A stretch of DNA of 11,987 nucleotides, taken from the NCBI GenBank assembly GCA_944388825.1, contig CALXKG010000262.1:1-11987 (forward strand), read 5' to 3'. The DNA is from an uncultured Clostridia bacterium (GTDB lineage Bacteria; Bacillota; Clostridia; Oscillospirales; Ruminococcaceae). Shown in pieces: positions 1-6,479 of the stretch. Under the pieces are notes generated by a model that was not told where the DNA came from, ran no database searches, and saw only the letters and a program-made list of their open reading frames with translations. Within the stretch, counting starts at the first letter, position 1. Every line of letters starts with the position of its first letter. A program made the translations under genes and the position numbers.

Positions 1-153
1 CCGGGCGGTGTAAAACGACCGGGCGGTCGCGTAGGAGAAGAGCAGCCCCTCTTCCACCAGGCGGTTGAGCGTCTCCACCGCATAGCGGGAGAGCCGCTGG
101 TCAGGCCCTAAGAGCGTCCCGTCCAGATCGGACAGGTATAGTACCCGGCTCAT
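1..153 (-). CDS. HAD-superfamily (Cof-like) phosphatase, N-terminal fragment
   Basis: The first 51 residues are present and the rest lies beyond the left edge of the window. Residues 8-15 read SDLDGTLL, the HAD motif I (DxDGT), in which the first Asp is the nucleophile and the second the acid/base. After it comes a helix of the type VETLNRLVEEG and then YATAR (41-45), where Cof-type sugar-phosphate or nucleotide phosphatases carry the second-strand T/S-x-R motif. The family hydrolyses small phosphorylated metabolites in the cytosol; the substrate cannot be told. The ATG (153-151) overlaps the TGA of the upstream histidine phosphatase gene as ATGA, so the two are very likely translationally coupled. 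Fold assignment is sure; subfamily is inference. Confidence 0.88.
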   Translation of the reverse strand, partial: MSRVLYLSDLDGTLLGPDQRLSRYAVETLNRLVEEGLLFSYATARSFYTAR

Positions 154-674
154 AGTTCGTACCGCACCGGCGTGCAGTTGGCCGGGGAGAAGCGGTAGAA
201 TTCCGAGAGGGGCATATTCCGGAAATAGGTCTCAATGATCCGCATGACCGCCCCGTGGCAGACCAGCAGCACCGTCTCCCCGCTATTCTCGGCCTTCAGC
301 TCATCCAGCAGCCCATAGACCCGGGCGGCAGTCTGGAAGGAGGATTCCCCGCCGGGGAACCGGCAGGCGGGCTCCTGCTTCGCCGCGAGGAAAGCCGGCG
401 TCCCCCGGTCCATCCCCTCGAAGGAACCGAAGTCCTGTTCGATCAGCCGGGGCTCGGTTTGGATGGTCAGCCCTGTCCCCCGGGTCAGGATTTCCGCCGT
501 CTCCCGGGCGCGGGAGAGGGGGGAGCAGAGCACCCGGTCGATTTTGGGCATTTTGGGGGCGAGGGCGGCCGCCTGGGCGCGGCCTTTTTCGGTCAGGGGG
601 GAATCGGTGCGGCCGCAGATCCTGTTCTGGGTGTTCCAGACGGCCTCGCCGTGGCGGACGACGTATAAAATCAT
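150..674 (-). CDS. Histidine phosphatase family protein (phosphoglycerate mutase-like)
   Basis: This 174-residue protein has the full histidine phosphatase signature. RHG at residues 7-9 holds the phospho-acceptor H8, SPLSRARETA (51-60) supplies the phosphate-binding Arg, LIEQDFGSFEG (77-87) gives the likely proton donor E79, and CHG (139-141) supplies the second catalytic His. The length fits a single-domain phosphatase of the CobC/PhoE/GpmB-like group. The substrate is unknown. The cob genes that would suggest alpha-ribazole phosphatase are absent here, so a general small-molecule phosphatase is the safer call. The start is supported by AGGAGG (681-686 on the plus strand, read in reverse) 6 nt upstream. 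The gene precedes and overlaps the HAD gene by 4 nt, forming a two-phosphatase operon. I found no convincing promoter upstream. Confidence 0.93.
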   Translation of the reverse strand: MILYVVRHGEAVWNTQNRICGRTDSPLTEKGRAQAAALAPKMPKIDRVLCSPLSRARETAEILTRGTGLTIQTEPRLIEQDFGSFEGMDRGTPAFLAAKQEPACRFPGGESSFQTAARVYGLLDELKAENSGETVLLVCHGAVMRIIETYFRNMPLSEFYRFSPANCTPVRYEL

Positions 675-862
675 GGAAAGCCTCCTTCTGGTGGGACAAT
701 GGGAAAGACAGTATCTATCTATTGGGGGATGTTGATGTTTGACCGTAACTTTTCAGAAAGCACGAACCCCAGCCTCCCGCTCCGCAGGAGGTGGCGCGGA
801 TGCGCCGGAAGGAGCCGGAAAAACAGGCGAAAGCAGTTTTTGTCTTTAAAAGGTTACATATA

Positions 863-889
863 GGGATAGGCGGCAAAGCCGTCTATCCC
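863..889 (+). other. 12-bp hairpin with 3-nt loop
   Basis: The arms 863-874 and 878-889 pair over 12 bp around an AAA loop. One of the pairs is G-U when read as plus-strand RNA; the same position would be an A-C mismatch in minus-strand RNA, which favours the plus strand as the functional one. No U-tract follows on the plus side, so it is not a standard intrinsic terminator. It may be part of a repeat element or small RNA. Confidence 0.5.
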
Positions 890-963
890 CACTCCTTCAG
901 CCGGCATTCGCCGATGAGCGAAGCGGAGAGCCTTTGGGGCGTGTGCGTATCCGCTAAGTTGTT

Positions 964-996
964 GAAAAAGAAAACCAGGCCTCCTTTTTCGTTTTC
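964..996 (-). terminator. Possible terminator of the DUF2500 gene
   Basis: An inverted repeat with arms 964-974 and 986-996 (5 bp, one mismatch, 5 bp) starts about 11 nt past the DUF2500 stop. The 3' arm on the minus strand is U-rich (TTTTCTTTTTC). The stem is nearly all A-T and no separate U-tract follows, so this is a weak call. Confidence 0.35.
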
Positions 997-1007
997 CTCC
1001 GCCGCCT

Positions 1008-1364
1008 TCATTGCCGCTCAAACCCCAGGTACCGCGTCCCCTGGAAGGTAAGGCGGCCCCTGTCCCCCTCGGCCAGCATCCCGTATTCCGGGCCGGAAAC
1101 CGCCAGTTCCATCCGGTCGCCGCTCTCCACCTCAAAGGTGGCGAAATAGCGGGTGGCGGTGTGGGAGAGGCCGTTTGCGTCATGGCGGTGGGAAACCTGC
1201 GTCCGTCTGGAGACGACCACAGCCGCGACTGTCAGCCGGGGGGAACGGTTGTTGCGGCCCCACTGCCGCAGCCCCCGCACCAGCGTCAGCACAAAGACGA
1301 TCAGGACAAACAGGAAGACCAGGGTGAACAGAACCTCAAACAGGTCGATGCCGATGATACCCAT
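1008..1364 (-). CDS. DUF2500 family small membrane protein
   Basis: The protein is 118 residues long. Residues 9-29 form one very hydrophobic membrane segment, followed by a basic stretch (R30-R43) and a soluble C-terminal domain. That domain starts with VAAVVVSRRTQVSHR and ends in the pattern TRYFATFEVESGDRME...VSGPEYGMLAEGDRGRLTFQGTRYLGF, which I recognise as the DUF2500 domain. Function is unknown; the family is small and membrane-anchored in Firmicutes and enterobacteria. The frame is open further upstream to 1490, but the ATG at 1364 has GGGAGGT 7 nt before it and lies downstream of a good promoter whose expected start site is near 1426. The longer version would be largely untranscribed from that promoter. 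The gene appears monocistronic. Confidence 0.88.
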   Translation of the reverse strand: MGIIGIDLFEVLFTLVFLFVLIVFVLTLVRGLRQWGRNNRSPRLTVAAVVVSRRTQVSHRHDANGLSHTATRYFATFEVESGDRMELAVSGPEYGMLAEGDRGRLTFQGTRYLGFERQ

Positions 1365-1370
1365 AGGGGG

Positions 1371-1377
1371 ACCTCCC
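1371..1377 (-). promoter_or_regulatory. Ribosome binding site that fixes the DUF2500 start
   Basis: GGGAGGT on the minus strand lies 6 nt upstream of the ATG at 1364 and argues against the longer in-frame start at 1490, which has no comparable site. Confidence 0.7.
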
Positions 1378-1431
1378 TTCAAATTCAGAACATTTGATCG
1401 AATATAAAATATCCAATCTTTTCCCGTCATT

Positions 1432-1460
1432 ATTGTATCAGAAGTACGCGGGAATGTCCA
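1432..1460 (-). promoter_or_regulatory. Sigma-A promoter of the DUF2500 gene
   Basis: On the minus strand TGGACA (1460-1455), a 17-nt spacer and TACAAT (1437-1432) are preceded by TG one base before the -10 box (extended -10). The expected transcript start is near 1426, giving a leader of about 60 nt. Confidence 0.75.
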
Positions 1461-1476
1461 GAGCCCCTCACATTCC
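1451..1476. repeat. 7-bp inverted repeat over the -35 box (possible operator)
   Basis: GGAATGT (1451-1457) and ACATTCC (1470-1476) are perfect inverted arms with a 12-nt spacer. Arm centres are 19 bp apart, close to two helical turns, as expected for a dimeric DNA-binding protein. The left arm overlaps the -35 hexamer of the DUF2500 promoter. Confidence 0.4.
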
Positions 1477-1599
1477 GCCAAAATGTACAAATGAGATGGA
1501 TTTTTTCACGCAACCTTCCCGCCGCCTTCACTAAAACGCCATCTTCCCTTCAAGCCGCAGTCAGCCGGGACGCCTATACTTTACCCAGACTTTACAAAA

Positions 1600-1658
1600 G
1601 CCGCCGGCTTACCGGGCGGCGGCGTAAAGGCCGCGGGAGCCCTGCGGTTTATCTTTTT
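1600..1658 (+). terminator. Hairpins and U-rich run in the VTC operon leader (possible attenuator)
   Basis: A first hairpin pairs GCCGCC (1600-1605) with GGCGGC (1615-1620), extended by GG/CC after a one-base bulge. A second pairs CCGC+GG (1631-1636) with CC+GCGG (1641-1647) with a bulged T, and is followed by TTTATCTTTTT (1648-1658). This lies directly upstream of the ribosome binding site of the first gene, where a terminator could only act as an attenuator. Stems are short, so the call is tentative. Confidence 0.3.
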
Positions 1659-1674
1659 ACCAGGAGGTGGCGCC

Positions 1675-2361
1675 ATGGACGGAAAATTCCGTCATGAGCT
1701 GAAGTACACGATCGGGTACGCCGATTACCTGCCGCTGCGCAGGCGGCTGCAAACGGTGATGGCGCCGGACGCCCATACCGGCGCGGACGGGCTGTATACC
1801 ATCCAGAGCATCTATTTCGACAACTACCGGGACAAGGCGCTCCGGGAAAAGCTGGACGGGGTGCAGAAGCGGGAAAAATTCCGCATCCGCTGGTACAACG
1901 GCGACCTGTCGTTTATCACGCTGGAAAAAAAGCAGAAGGTAAACGGGCTTTGCCTGAAACTGGACGCGCCGGTTACAGAGGCGGACTGCCGCGCGCTCCT
2001 GTCCGGAGACACCGGCTGGATGCGGGAGAGCGGGGAACCGCTGGTGCGGGAGTTTTACTGCAAGCTGAAAACCCAGCAGCTGAAGCCCCGGGTGCTGGTA
2101 TCCTACCGGCGGGAGCCGTATATCTACGCCGCCGGGAACGTCCGGGTCACTTTCGACATGGACATCCGCACCAGCTTATTCCGCCGCGACCTGCTGGACG
2201 CCCGACCGGAAGATATCCCCGCCGGGGACAGCCCGGGGGAGATGGTCCTGGAGGTGAAATACGACGAATACCTGCCGGGCGTGATCGCCGCCCTCTTGCA
2301 GGGGGTCGCGTCCCGGCAGGCCGCTTTTTCCAAATACGGCGCCTGCCGCCGGTTTGGCTGA
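1675..2361 (+). CDS. VTC-domain protein, polyphosphate polymerase-like
   Basis: The 228 residues form a VTC domain, the triphosphate-tunnel fold that in yeast Vtc4 makes polyphosphate from ATP. Visible tunnel-type charged motifs are RHELKY (6-11), REKFRIRWYN (66-75), LEKKQK (83-88), SYRREPY (143-149), TFDMDIRTS (159-167), LEVKYDEYLP (192-201) and SKY (219-221). They match, in order, the alternating basic and acidic strands that bind phosphate and metal. No signal peptide or membrane segment is seen, so it should be cytosolic, unlike yeast Vtc4, which carries SPX and membrane domains. AGGAGG (1662-1667) lies 7 nt before the ATG. It is the first gene of the operon with DUF4956 and CotH, a recurring bacterial neighbourhood. 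The polymerase reaction is inferred from the family. Confidence 0.9.
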   Translation: MDGKFRHELKYTIGYADYLPLRRRLQTVMAPDAHTGADGLYTIQSIYFDNYRDKALREKLDGVQKREKFRIRWYNGDLSFITLEKKQKVNGLCLKLDAPVTEADCRALLSGDTGWMRESGEPLVREFYCKLKTQQLKPRVLVSYRREPYIYAAGNVRVTFDMDIRTSLFRRDLLDARPEDIPAGDSPGEMVLEVKYDEYLPGVIAALLQGVASRQAAFSKYGACRRFG

Positions 2362-2404
2362 CCCTTACCCTTTTCCCATATAATTCCTTTAGGAGGTTCT
2401 ACCC

Positions 2405-3076
2405 ATGACTTTCAACGATATTTTCAAATCCAGCTTTTTAGACAGCGTCACGGAGTTTTCGGTGATCGACACCTGCCTCGGCCTGGTGTTCGCGCTGGTC
2501 ATCGGGCTGTTCATCTTCCTCATCTACAAAAAGACCTTCACCGGCGTCATGTATTCGTCCAGCTTCGCGCTGGCGCTGCCGGGGCTTTCGATGGTGACGA
2601 CGCTGGTCATTATGGCGGTCACCTCCAACGTCGTCCTCTCGCTCGGCATGGTCGGCGCCCTCTCGATCGTCCGGTTCCGGGCGGCGATCAAGGAACCGAT
2701 GGAGATCGTCTACCTTTTCTGGGCGCTGGCCTGCGGCATCGTCATCGGCGCGGGGATGATCCCGCTGGCGGTCATCGGCTCGGTCGTCATCGGGGCGGTG
2801 CTGCTTCTCTTCGCCAACCGCAAAAACCGGGAGAACCCCTATATCCTCGTCCTCCGCTGCCGGGACGAAGCGGCGGAAGAAGGGGCGCTCGCCCAGCTGC
2901 GGGGGTATATCGGCGACTTCTCGGTCAAGTCCAAGACGGCCGACCGGGATGGGATCGAGCTGACGGCGGAACTGCGGCTGCGGGAGGACTCGACCGCCTT
3001 TGTCAACAGGCTGTATGAATCCGACGGGGTCGAAAGCGCGGTACTGGTCAGCTACAACGGCGAGTACCTGTCCTGA
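2405..3076 (+). CDS. DUF4956 multi-pass membrane protein
   Basis: The protein has 223 residues. Hydrophobic segments lie at about 21-41, 59-80, 100-117 and 118-136, then a soluble C-terminal domain of about 85 residues. The segment GALSIVRFRAAIKEP (84-98), a loop before the third membrane helix with conserved basic and acidic residues, is the hallmark of the DUF4956 family. The C-terminal part looks like a small alpha/beta domain (ILVLRCRDEA, FSVKSKTADRDGIELTAELRL). Function is unknown. AGGAGG (2391-2396) is 8 nt before the ATG; the gap to the VTC gene is 43 nt and to CotH 15 nt, so the three are one transcript. In this setting it could be the membrane partner of the soluble VTC enzyme; that is inference. 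Confidence 0.9.
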   Translation: MTFNDIFKSSFLDSVTEFSVIDTCLGLVFALVIGLFIFLIYKKTFTGVMYSSSFALALPGLSMVTTLVIMAVTSNVVLSLGMVGALSIVRFRAAIKEPMEIVYLFWALACGIVIGAGMIPLAVIGSVVIGAVLLLFANRKNRENPYILVLRCRDEAAEEGALAQLRGYIGDFSVKSKTADRDGIELTAELRLREDSTAFVNRLYESDGVESAVLVSYNGEYLS

Positions 3077-3091
3077 TAGGAGGGGGAAACG

Positions 3092-4963
3092 ATGCTGCGG
3101 ACAAAAGCGGCCGAACGGCTGGCGGCCGCCCTGATGGCGGTTGCCGCCGCCCTCTGCCTGCTGGCGGTGCTGTTCGCCGGGCAGCTGGAGGAGGCGTTTG
3201 GCGCGGATGGGCTTTCGATGGCCTATGAAACGGCCCTTTTTGACACCGATACGGTCATGACCGTCGATATCTCGATGGACGCGGACGACTGGCAGGAGAT
3301 GCTGGACACCGCCACCGAGGAGGAATACTATGAATGCGACGTGACGATCAACGGCGAAACCTGCTACCGGGTGGGCATCCGCCCAAAGGGGAACACCAGC
3401 CTCACGTCGATCGCCAGCTCCGATTCCGACCGGTTCAGCTTTAAGCTGGAATTTGACCAGTATGTCGACGGCCAGACCTTCCAGGGCCTGGATAAGATGG
3501 TCTTAAACAACAACTACGCCGACGCGACCAACATGAAGGAAGCTCTGGTTTACGATATGTTCCAGTTCCTGGGGGCGGACGCCTCCCTATACAATTACGC
3601 CGAAGTCTCGGTCAACGGGGAATACTGGGGCGTCTACCTCGCGATCGAGGCGGTGGAGGACAGCTTCCTGCTGCGCAACTACGGGACCGAAAACGGCGCG
3701 CTCTACAAGCCGGACAGCATGAACTTCGGGGACGGCGGCGGCTTCTCAATGGGCGGGGGCGGCGCCGACTTAAACTATATAGACGATGACCTGGACAGCT
3801 ACTCGACCATCTGGGACGGCTCGGTCACCGACACCGCCGACGGCGACCACCGCCGGGTGGTGGAGGCGCTCCGGAAGGTGCACGCCGGGGAGGATATCGA
3901 AGCGGTGATGGACGTCGACAACCTGCTGCGGTATATGGCCGTCCAGTCCTTCGTCGTCAACGAGGACAGCTTCACCGGCAATATGACCCACAACTATTAC
4001 CTTTACGAGTCGGGCGGGCAGCTGAACGTCATCCCCTGGGACTATAACCTCTCCTTCGGCGGGATGGGGATGGGGGACGCCGAAAGCCTGGTCAACGACC
4101 CGATCGACTCCCCCTTCTCCGGCACCGACTTCTTCGACGTCCTGCTGGAAGATGAGGAATACCGGGCGCAGTACCACGCCTACTACCGCCAGCTGGTGGA
4201 GGAATACCTGCTGGGCGGTGTATTTGATGAAACGTATACCCGTATCCGCAGCCAGATCGACCAGCTGGTGGAGACTGACCCCAACGCCCTTTTCACCTAC
4301 GACGAATACCTGGAGGCGGCCGATATGCTCTACCAGACCATCACCCTCCGGACGGAGAGCGTACTGGGGCAGCTGGACGGGACGATCCCCTCGACCGACG
4401 AGGGGCAGCGGGAAGATGATTCCGCCCTTGTCGACGCCAGCTCGATCGACCTTTCGGTCATGGGCACGATGATGGGCGGCGGCGGTTTCGGCGGCTTTGG
4501 CGGCAGGGATATGGAGCCGCCGGAGGACGCGGCGCCCGCCTCCTTTACCGGCGGTGCGCAGGCCTCTGCGGAAAGCGGCGCGGCCTCGGACACGGACGGC
4601 GCATCGGAAACCCCGCCCTCCATGCCGGAAGAGACCTCCGGCGGAGAGCCTGCGGAAACCTCCGGCGAAACGGCGGAACCGGCGGACGGCCAGCAAGCGC
4701 CGGAAATGCCGGAAGACTTTGACTTTTCCGATTTTGATTTCTCCGATTTCGCGGGCGGCGGATTCTCCCCGTCGGAGGGCGGCGGCGGCCCCGGCGGATT
4801 CGGCGGGCCGGGCGGGAGCGGCGGCAGCGGCTCCTCCACGCTGGCGGGAGCCGTCTGGTGCGGCGGGTGCCTGGTGCTGATGGCGGCGGCGCTCATAGCC
4901 GTCTGGCGCTTCCGGCGGCGACCGGGCAAAAAACGGCGGAAGGCACGTCAACACCGCGCATAA
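3092..4963 (+). CDS. CotH-family protein kinase with two membrane anchors
   Basis: The protein has 623 residues. Residues 9-30 form a signal anchor or signal peptide. The CotH kinase core spans about 50-430: RPKGN (97-101, phosphate-binding Arg/Lys), NNNYAD (139-144), EYWGVYLAIE (177-186), LYKPD (204-208), NEDSF (290-294) and IPWDYNLSFGG (314-324). D317 is the likely metal-binding Asp (B. subtilis CotH D251) and D292 the likely catalytic Asp (D228); these equivalences are inferred from spacing. Residues 462-583 are a low-complexity linker: Gly/Phe, then Thr/Ser/Glu/Pro, then DFDFSDFDFSDF (542-553), then a Gly-rich stretch. A second membrane segment (584-605) and a strongly basic tail follow. 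Topology suggests the kinase faces outward with both ends held in the membrane. B. subtilis CotH phosphorylates spore coat proteins, but this form may act on surface proteins in vegetative cells. AGGAGG (3078-3083) is 8 nt upstream. Confidence 0.92.
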   Translation: MLRTKAAERLAAALMAVAAALCLLAVLFAGQLEEAFGADGLSMAYETALFDTDTVMTVDISMDADDWQEMLDTATEEEYYECDVTINGETCYRVGIRPKGNTSLTSIASSDSDRFSFKLEFDQYVDGQTFQGLDKMVLNNNYADATNMKEALVYDMFQFLGADASLYNYAEVSVNGEYWGVYLAIEAVEDSFLLRNYGTENGALYKPDSMNFGDGGGFSMGGGGADLNYIDDDLDSYSTIWDGSVTDTADGDHRRVVEALRKVHAGEDIEAVMDVDNLLRYMAVQSFVVNEDSFTGNMTHNYYLYESGGQLNVIPWDYNLSFGGMGMGDAESLVNDPIDSPFSGTDFFDVLLEDEEYRAQYHAYYRQLVEEYLLGGVFDETYTRIRSQIDQLVETDPNALFTYDEYLEAADMLYQTITLRTESVLGQLDGTIPSTDEGQREDDSALVDASSIDLSVMGTMMGGGGFGGFGGRDMEPPEDAAPASFTGGAQASAESGAASDTDGASETPPSMPEETSGGEPAETSGETAEPADGQQAPEMPEDFDFSDFDFSDFAGGGFSPSEGGGGPGGFGGPGGSGGSGSSTLAGAVWCGGCLVLMAAALIAVWRFRRRPGKKRRKARQHRA

Positions 4964-4968
4964 ATGCG

Positions 4969-5003
4969 AAACCCCCTGCGGGAGACGATCCCGCAGGGGG
5001 TTT
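4969..5003. terminator. Bidirectional terminator between CotH and MATE genes
   Basis: Arms 4969-4983 and 4989-5003 pair perfectly over 15 bp around a 5-nt GACGA loop. The outer AAA/TTT pairs give a short U-run on both strands. It sits 5 nt past the CotH stop and 4 nt past the convergent MATE stop, so it can end both transcripts. Confidence 0.9.
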
Positions 5004-5007
5004 CCGG

Positions 5008-6336
5008 TTATACCGCCGTTTTTTTCCGGTAGAGGAGGTACGAGACGGCGGCGGCAACCGCCTCTGTCGCCCAGAAGGCGTGCCAGACCCCGGCCGCCTG
5101 TAAAAACCGGCTGAGGATAAAGGCGAGCGGGATGATGAGCAGCAGGCAGCGCAAAAGCGAAATGACCAGCGACGGGCCGCCCATCCCCAGCCCTTCCAGC
5201 GCGCCGGAGGCGATGACCGATACCGAGGAGACGATAAACCCGAGGCTGATGATCCGCAGCGCCTCCGCCCCGGCGGCGACCGTCTCGGGGTTTTCGGAGA
5301 AAAGGCCGATGAGGCTTTCCGGCGCCGCCCAGCAGAGGACCGTCCCCACCGCCATGATGCCGGCCGACAGCAGAAGGGCGGTGCGGAAGATCTTCTGCAC
5401 CCGGGCGTGCTCGCCCGCGCCGTAGTTGTAGCCGATGACCGGCCGCATCCCCTGCACGATCCCGTTGGCGGGGAGGTAAAGGAAGGTCTGGAGCTTGTAA
5501 TAAACCCCCAGCACCAGCACATATACCTGCGAGAACCCGGCGAGGATGATATTGAGGGCCGAGATCAGAAGCGACGGCAGCGCGAGGTTTAAAGCCGCCG
5601 GCACCCCGACCGCGTACATCCGCCCGGCCAGCGCCATCTCTTCCCGCAGCCCCTTAAACCGGATGCGGAGCGGGAAATTCCCCCAAAAATAGAAAACCAG
5701 GTAAAGCGCCAGGCTCAGCACCTGCCCGACGCCGGTCGCGAGGGCCGCCCCTTCGATCCCCATCTCCGGGAAGGGCCCCCAGCCGAAGATCATCATCGGG
5801 TCCAGGATGATGTTCGCGACACACCCCGCCATCATACAGACCATCGTCATCATCATCTTCCCCACCGCCTGGAAGATCTTTTCCATCGCCATCGAAACGG
5901 CGATCACGACCGAGAAGGAGAAGGCGATCCGGGCGTACCGCACCCCCATATCGACAACGGCGGCATCCTGGGTAAACAGCCGCAGGAAAGCGGGGGCCGC
6001 CGCGATGCAGACAGCGGTGAGCAGCAGGCCGTGGAGGACGCTGAGCAGGATGCTCTGGGCGGCGGCCGCGGCGGCTTTCCCCTCCTGCTGCGCGCCCAGG
6101 TGGTAGGAGATAACGGCGTTTGCGCCGATCGCGAAACCGATCGTCACGGCGTTGATCAGGTTCTGCACCGGGAAGACCAGCGACAGGGCGGTCATCGCGT
6201 CCTCGCTGATTTTGGCGACAAAGTAGCTGTCGACGATGTTGTAGAGGGAGGAGACCATCATCGAAAGCATCATCGGGAGCGACATCGACAGCACCAGCGG
6301 CAGGACCGGCCTTGTCTTCATATAGGATTGCTGCAT
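5008..6336 (-). CDS. MATE family efflux transporter
   Basis: The 442 residues are hydrophobic throughout, with about twelve membrane segments in two homologous halves, the standard size for MATE pumps. Family marks are LYNIVDSYFVA (31-41) in the first helix, GFAIGANAVISYHLGA (67-82), a segment containing ILDPMMIFGWGP (177-188) at the end of the first half, and QGMRPVIGYNYGAG (295-308), the matching motif of the second half. MATE proteins export cationic or aromatic compounds in exchange for Na+ or H+. The substrate here is unknown. The start has AGGAAA (6350-6345) 8 nt upstream; Met6 is a possible alternative. The only visible promoter (6436-6464) is separated from the gene by a strong intrinsic terminator, so expression should depend on read-through or attenuation. 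It converges on CotH. Confidence 0.95.
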   Translation of the reverse strand: MQQSYMKTRPVLPLVLSMSLPMMLSMMVSSLYNIVDSYFVAKISEDAMTALSLVFPVQNLINAVTIGFAIGANAVISYHLGAQQEGKAAAAAAQSILLSVLHGLLLTAVCIAAAPAFLRLFTQDAAVVDMGVRYARIAFSFSVVIAVSMAMEKIFQAVGKMMMTMVCMMAGCVANIILDPMMIFGWGPFPEMGIEGAALATGVGQVLSLALYLVFYFWGNFPLRIRFKGLREEMALAGRMYAVGVPAALNLALPSLLISALNIILAGFSQVYVLVLGVYYKLQTFLYLPANGIVQGMRPVIGYNYGAGEHARVQKIFRTALLLSAGIMAVGTVLCWAAPESLIGLFSENPETVAAGAEALRIISLGFIVSSVSVIASGALEGLGMGGPSLVISLLRCLLLIIPLAFILSRFLQAAGVWHAFWATEAVAAAVSYLLYRKKTAV

Positions 6337-6365
6337 GGGTTGATTTTCCTTTCCGGGGTAAGTTT

Positions 6366-6427
6366 CGCAAGAAAAAAGCCATACATTTTCCCGTTTATCT
6401 CAGAAACGGGAAAATGTATAGCTTGCG
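6366..6427 (-). terminator. Strong intrinsic terminator in the MATE leader
   Basis: A perfect 16-bp inverted repeat (6381-6396 with 6404-6419, 7-nt loop) is extended in minus-strand RNA by a G-U pair and four more pairs, and is followed by TTTTTT (6377-6372) and C. It lies 55-60 nt past the GNAT stop and 35 nt before the MATE start. It also lies downstream of the promoter at 6436-6464, so it can end GNAT transcripts and also block the MATE promoter. Flanking CGCAAG (6366-6371) and CTTGCG (6422-6427) can pair in a competing outer stem that uses bases next to the U-tract. Confidence 0.88.
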
Positions 6428-6435
6428 CGTGTCCT

Positions 6436-6464
6436 ATAATAGCATATCCGGGGGCGGCTGTCAA
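6436..6464 (-). promoter_or_regulatory. Sigma-A promoter ahead of the MATE leader terminator
   Basis: On the minus strand TTGACA (6464-6459), a 17-nt spacer and TATTAT (6441-6436) with TG one base upstream of the -10 box make a near-consensus extended promoter. The expected start is near 6430, only a few bases before the terminator stem. The -35 box is 15 nt past the GNAT stop codon. Confidence 0.82.
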
Positions 6465-6479
6465 TACGGGGACCCAATT

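Larger units (their letters stand above)
675..1007. other. Non-coding stretch with structured elements
   Basis: There are 333 bases without a convincing gene between the divergent regulatory side of the phosphatase operon and the end of the DUF2500 gene. It holds the phosphatase ribosome binding site (681-686), a strong short hairpin (863-889), an A/T-rich inverted repeat (964-996), and a smaller inverted repeat TTCGC/GCGAA near 909-924. Open frames across it (for example plus-strand 791-1051) have no recognisable domain and no properly spaced ribosome binding site. The density of small inverted repeats suggests a repeat element or structured RNA rather than coding DNA. Confidence 0.5.
1365..1674. 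other. Intergenic region between DUF2500 and the VTC operon
   Basis: There are 310 bases between two divergent transcription units. The left third carries the DUF2500 ribosome binding site, promoter and a possible operator. The right part (about 1575-1670) is the leader of the VTC operon, with TATACT at 1575-1580 as a possible -10 but no good -35 at 16-18 nt, then two GC-rich hairpins. The open frame at 1491-1697 has no ribosome binding site or recognisable content and is rejected as a gene. Confidence 0.5.

Noticed and set aside
791..1051. Plus-strand frame of 86 codons in the first intergenic region
   Set aside because: No correctly spaced ribosome binding site, no domain, and it runs into the end of DUF2500 on the other strand; it covers the structured block instead.
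1491..1697. Plus-strand frame of 68 codons ahead of the VTC gene
   Set aside because: Arg/Ser-rich, no ribosome site, overlaps the well supported VTC start and its leader hairpins.
3770..4954. 394-codon minus-strand open frame opposite CotH
   Set aside because: Arg/Gly/Ala-rich with no domain; mirrors codon bias and the Gly-rich linker of CotH.
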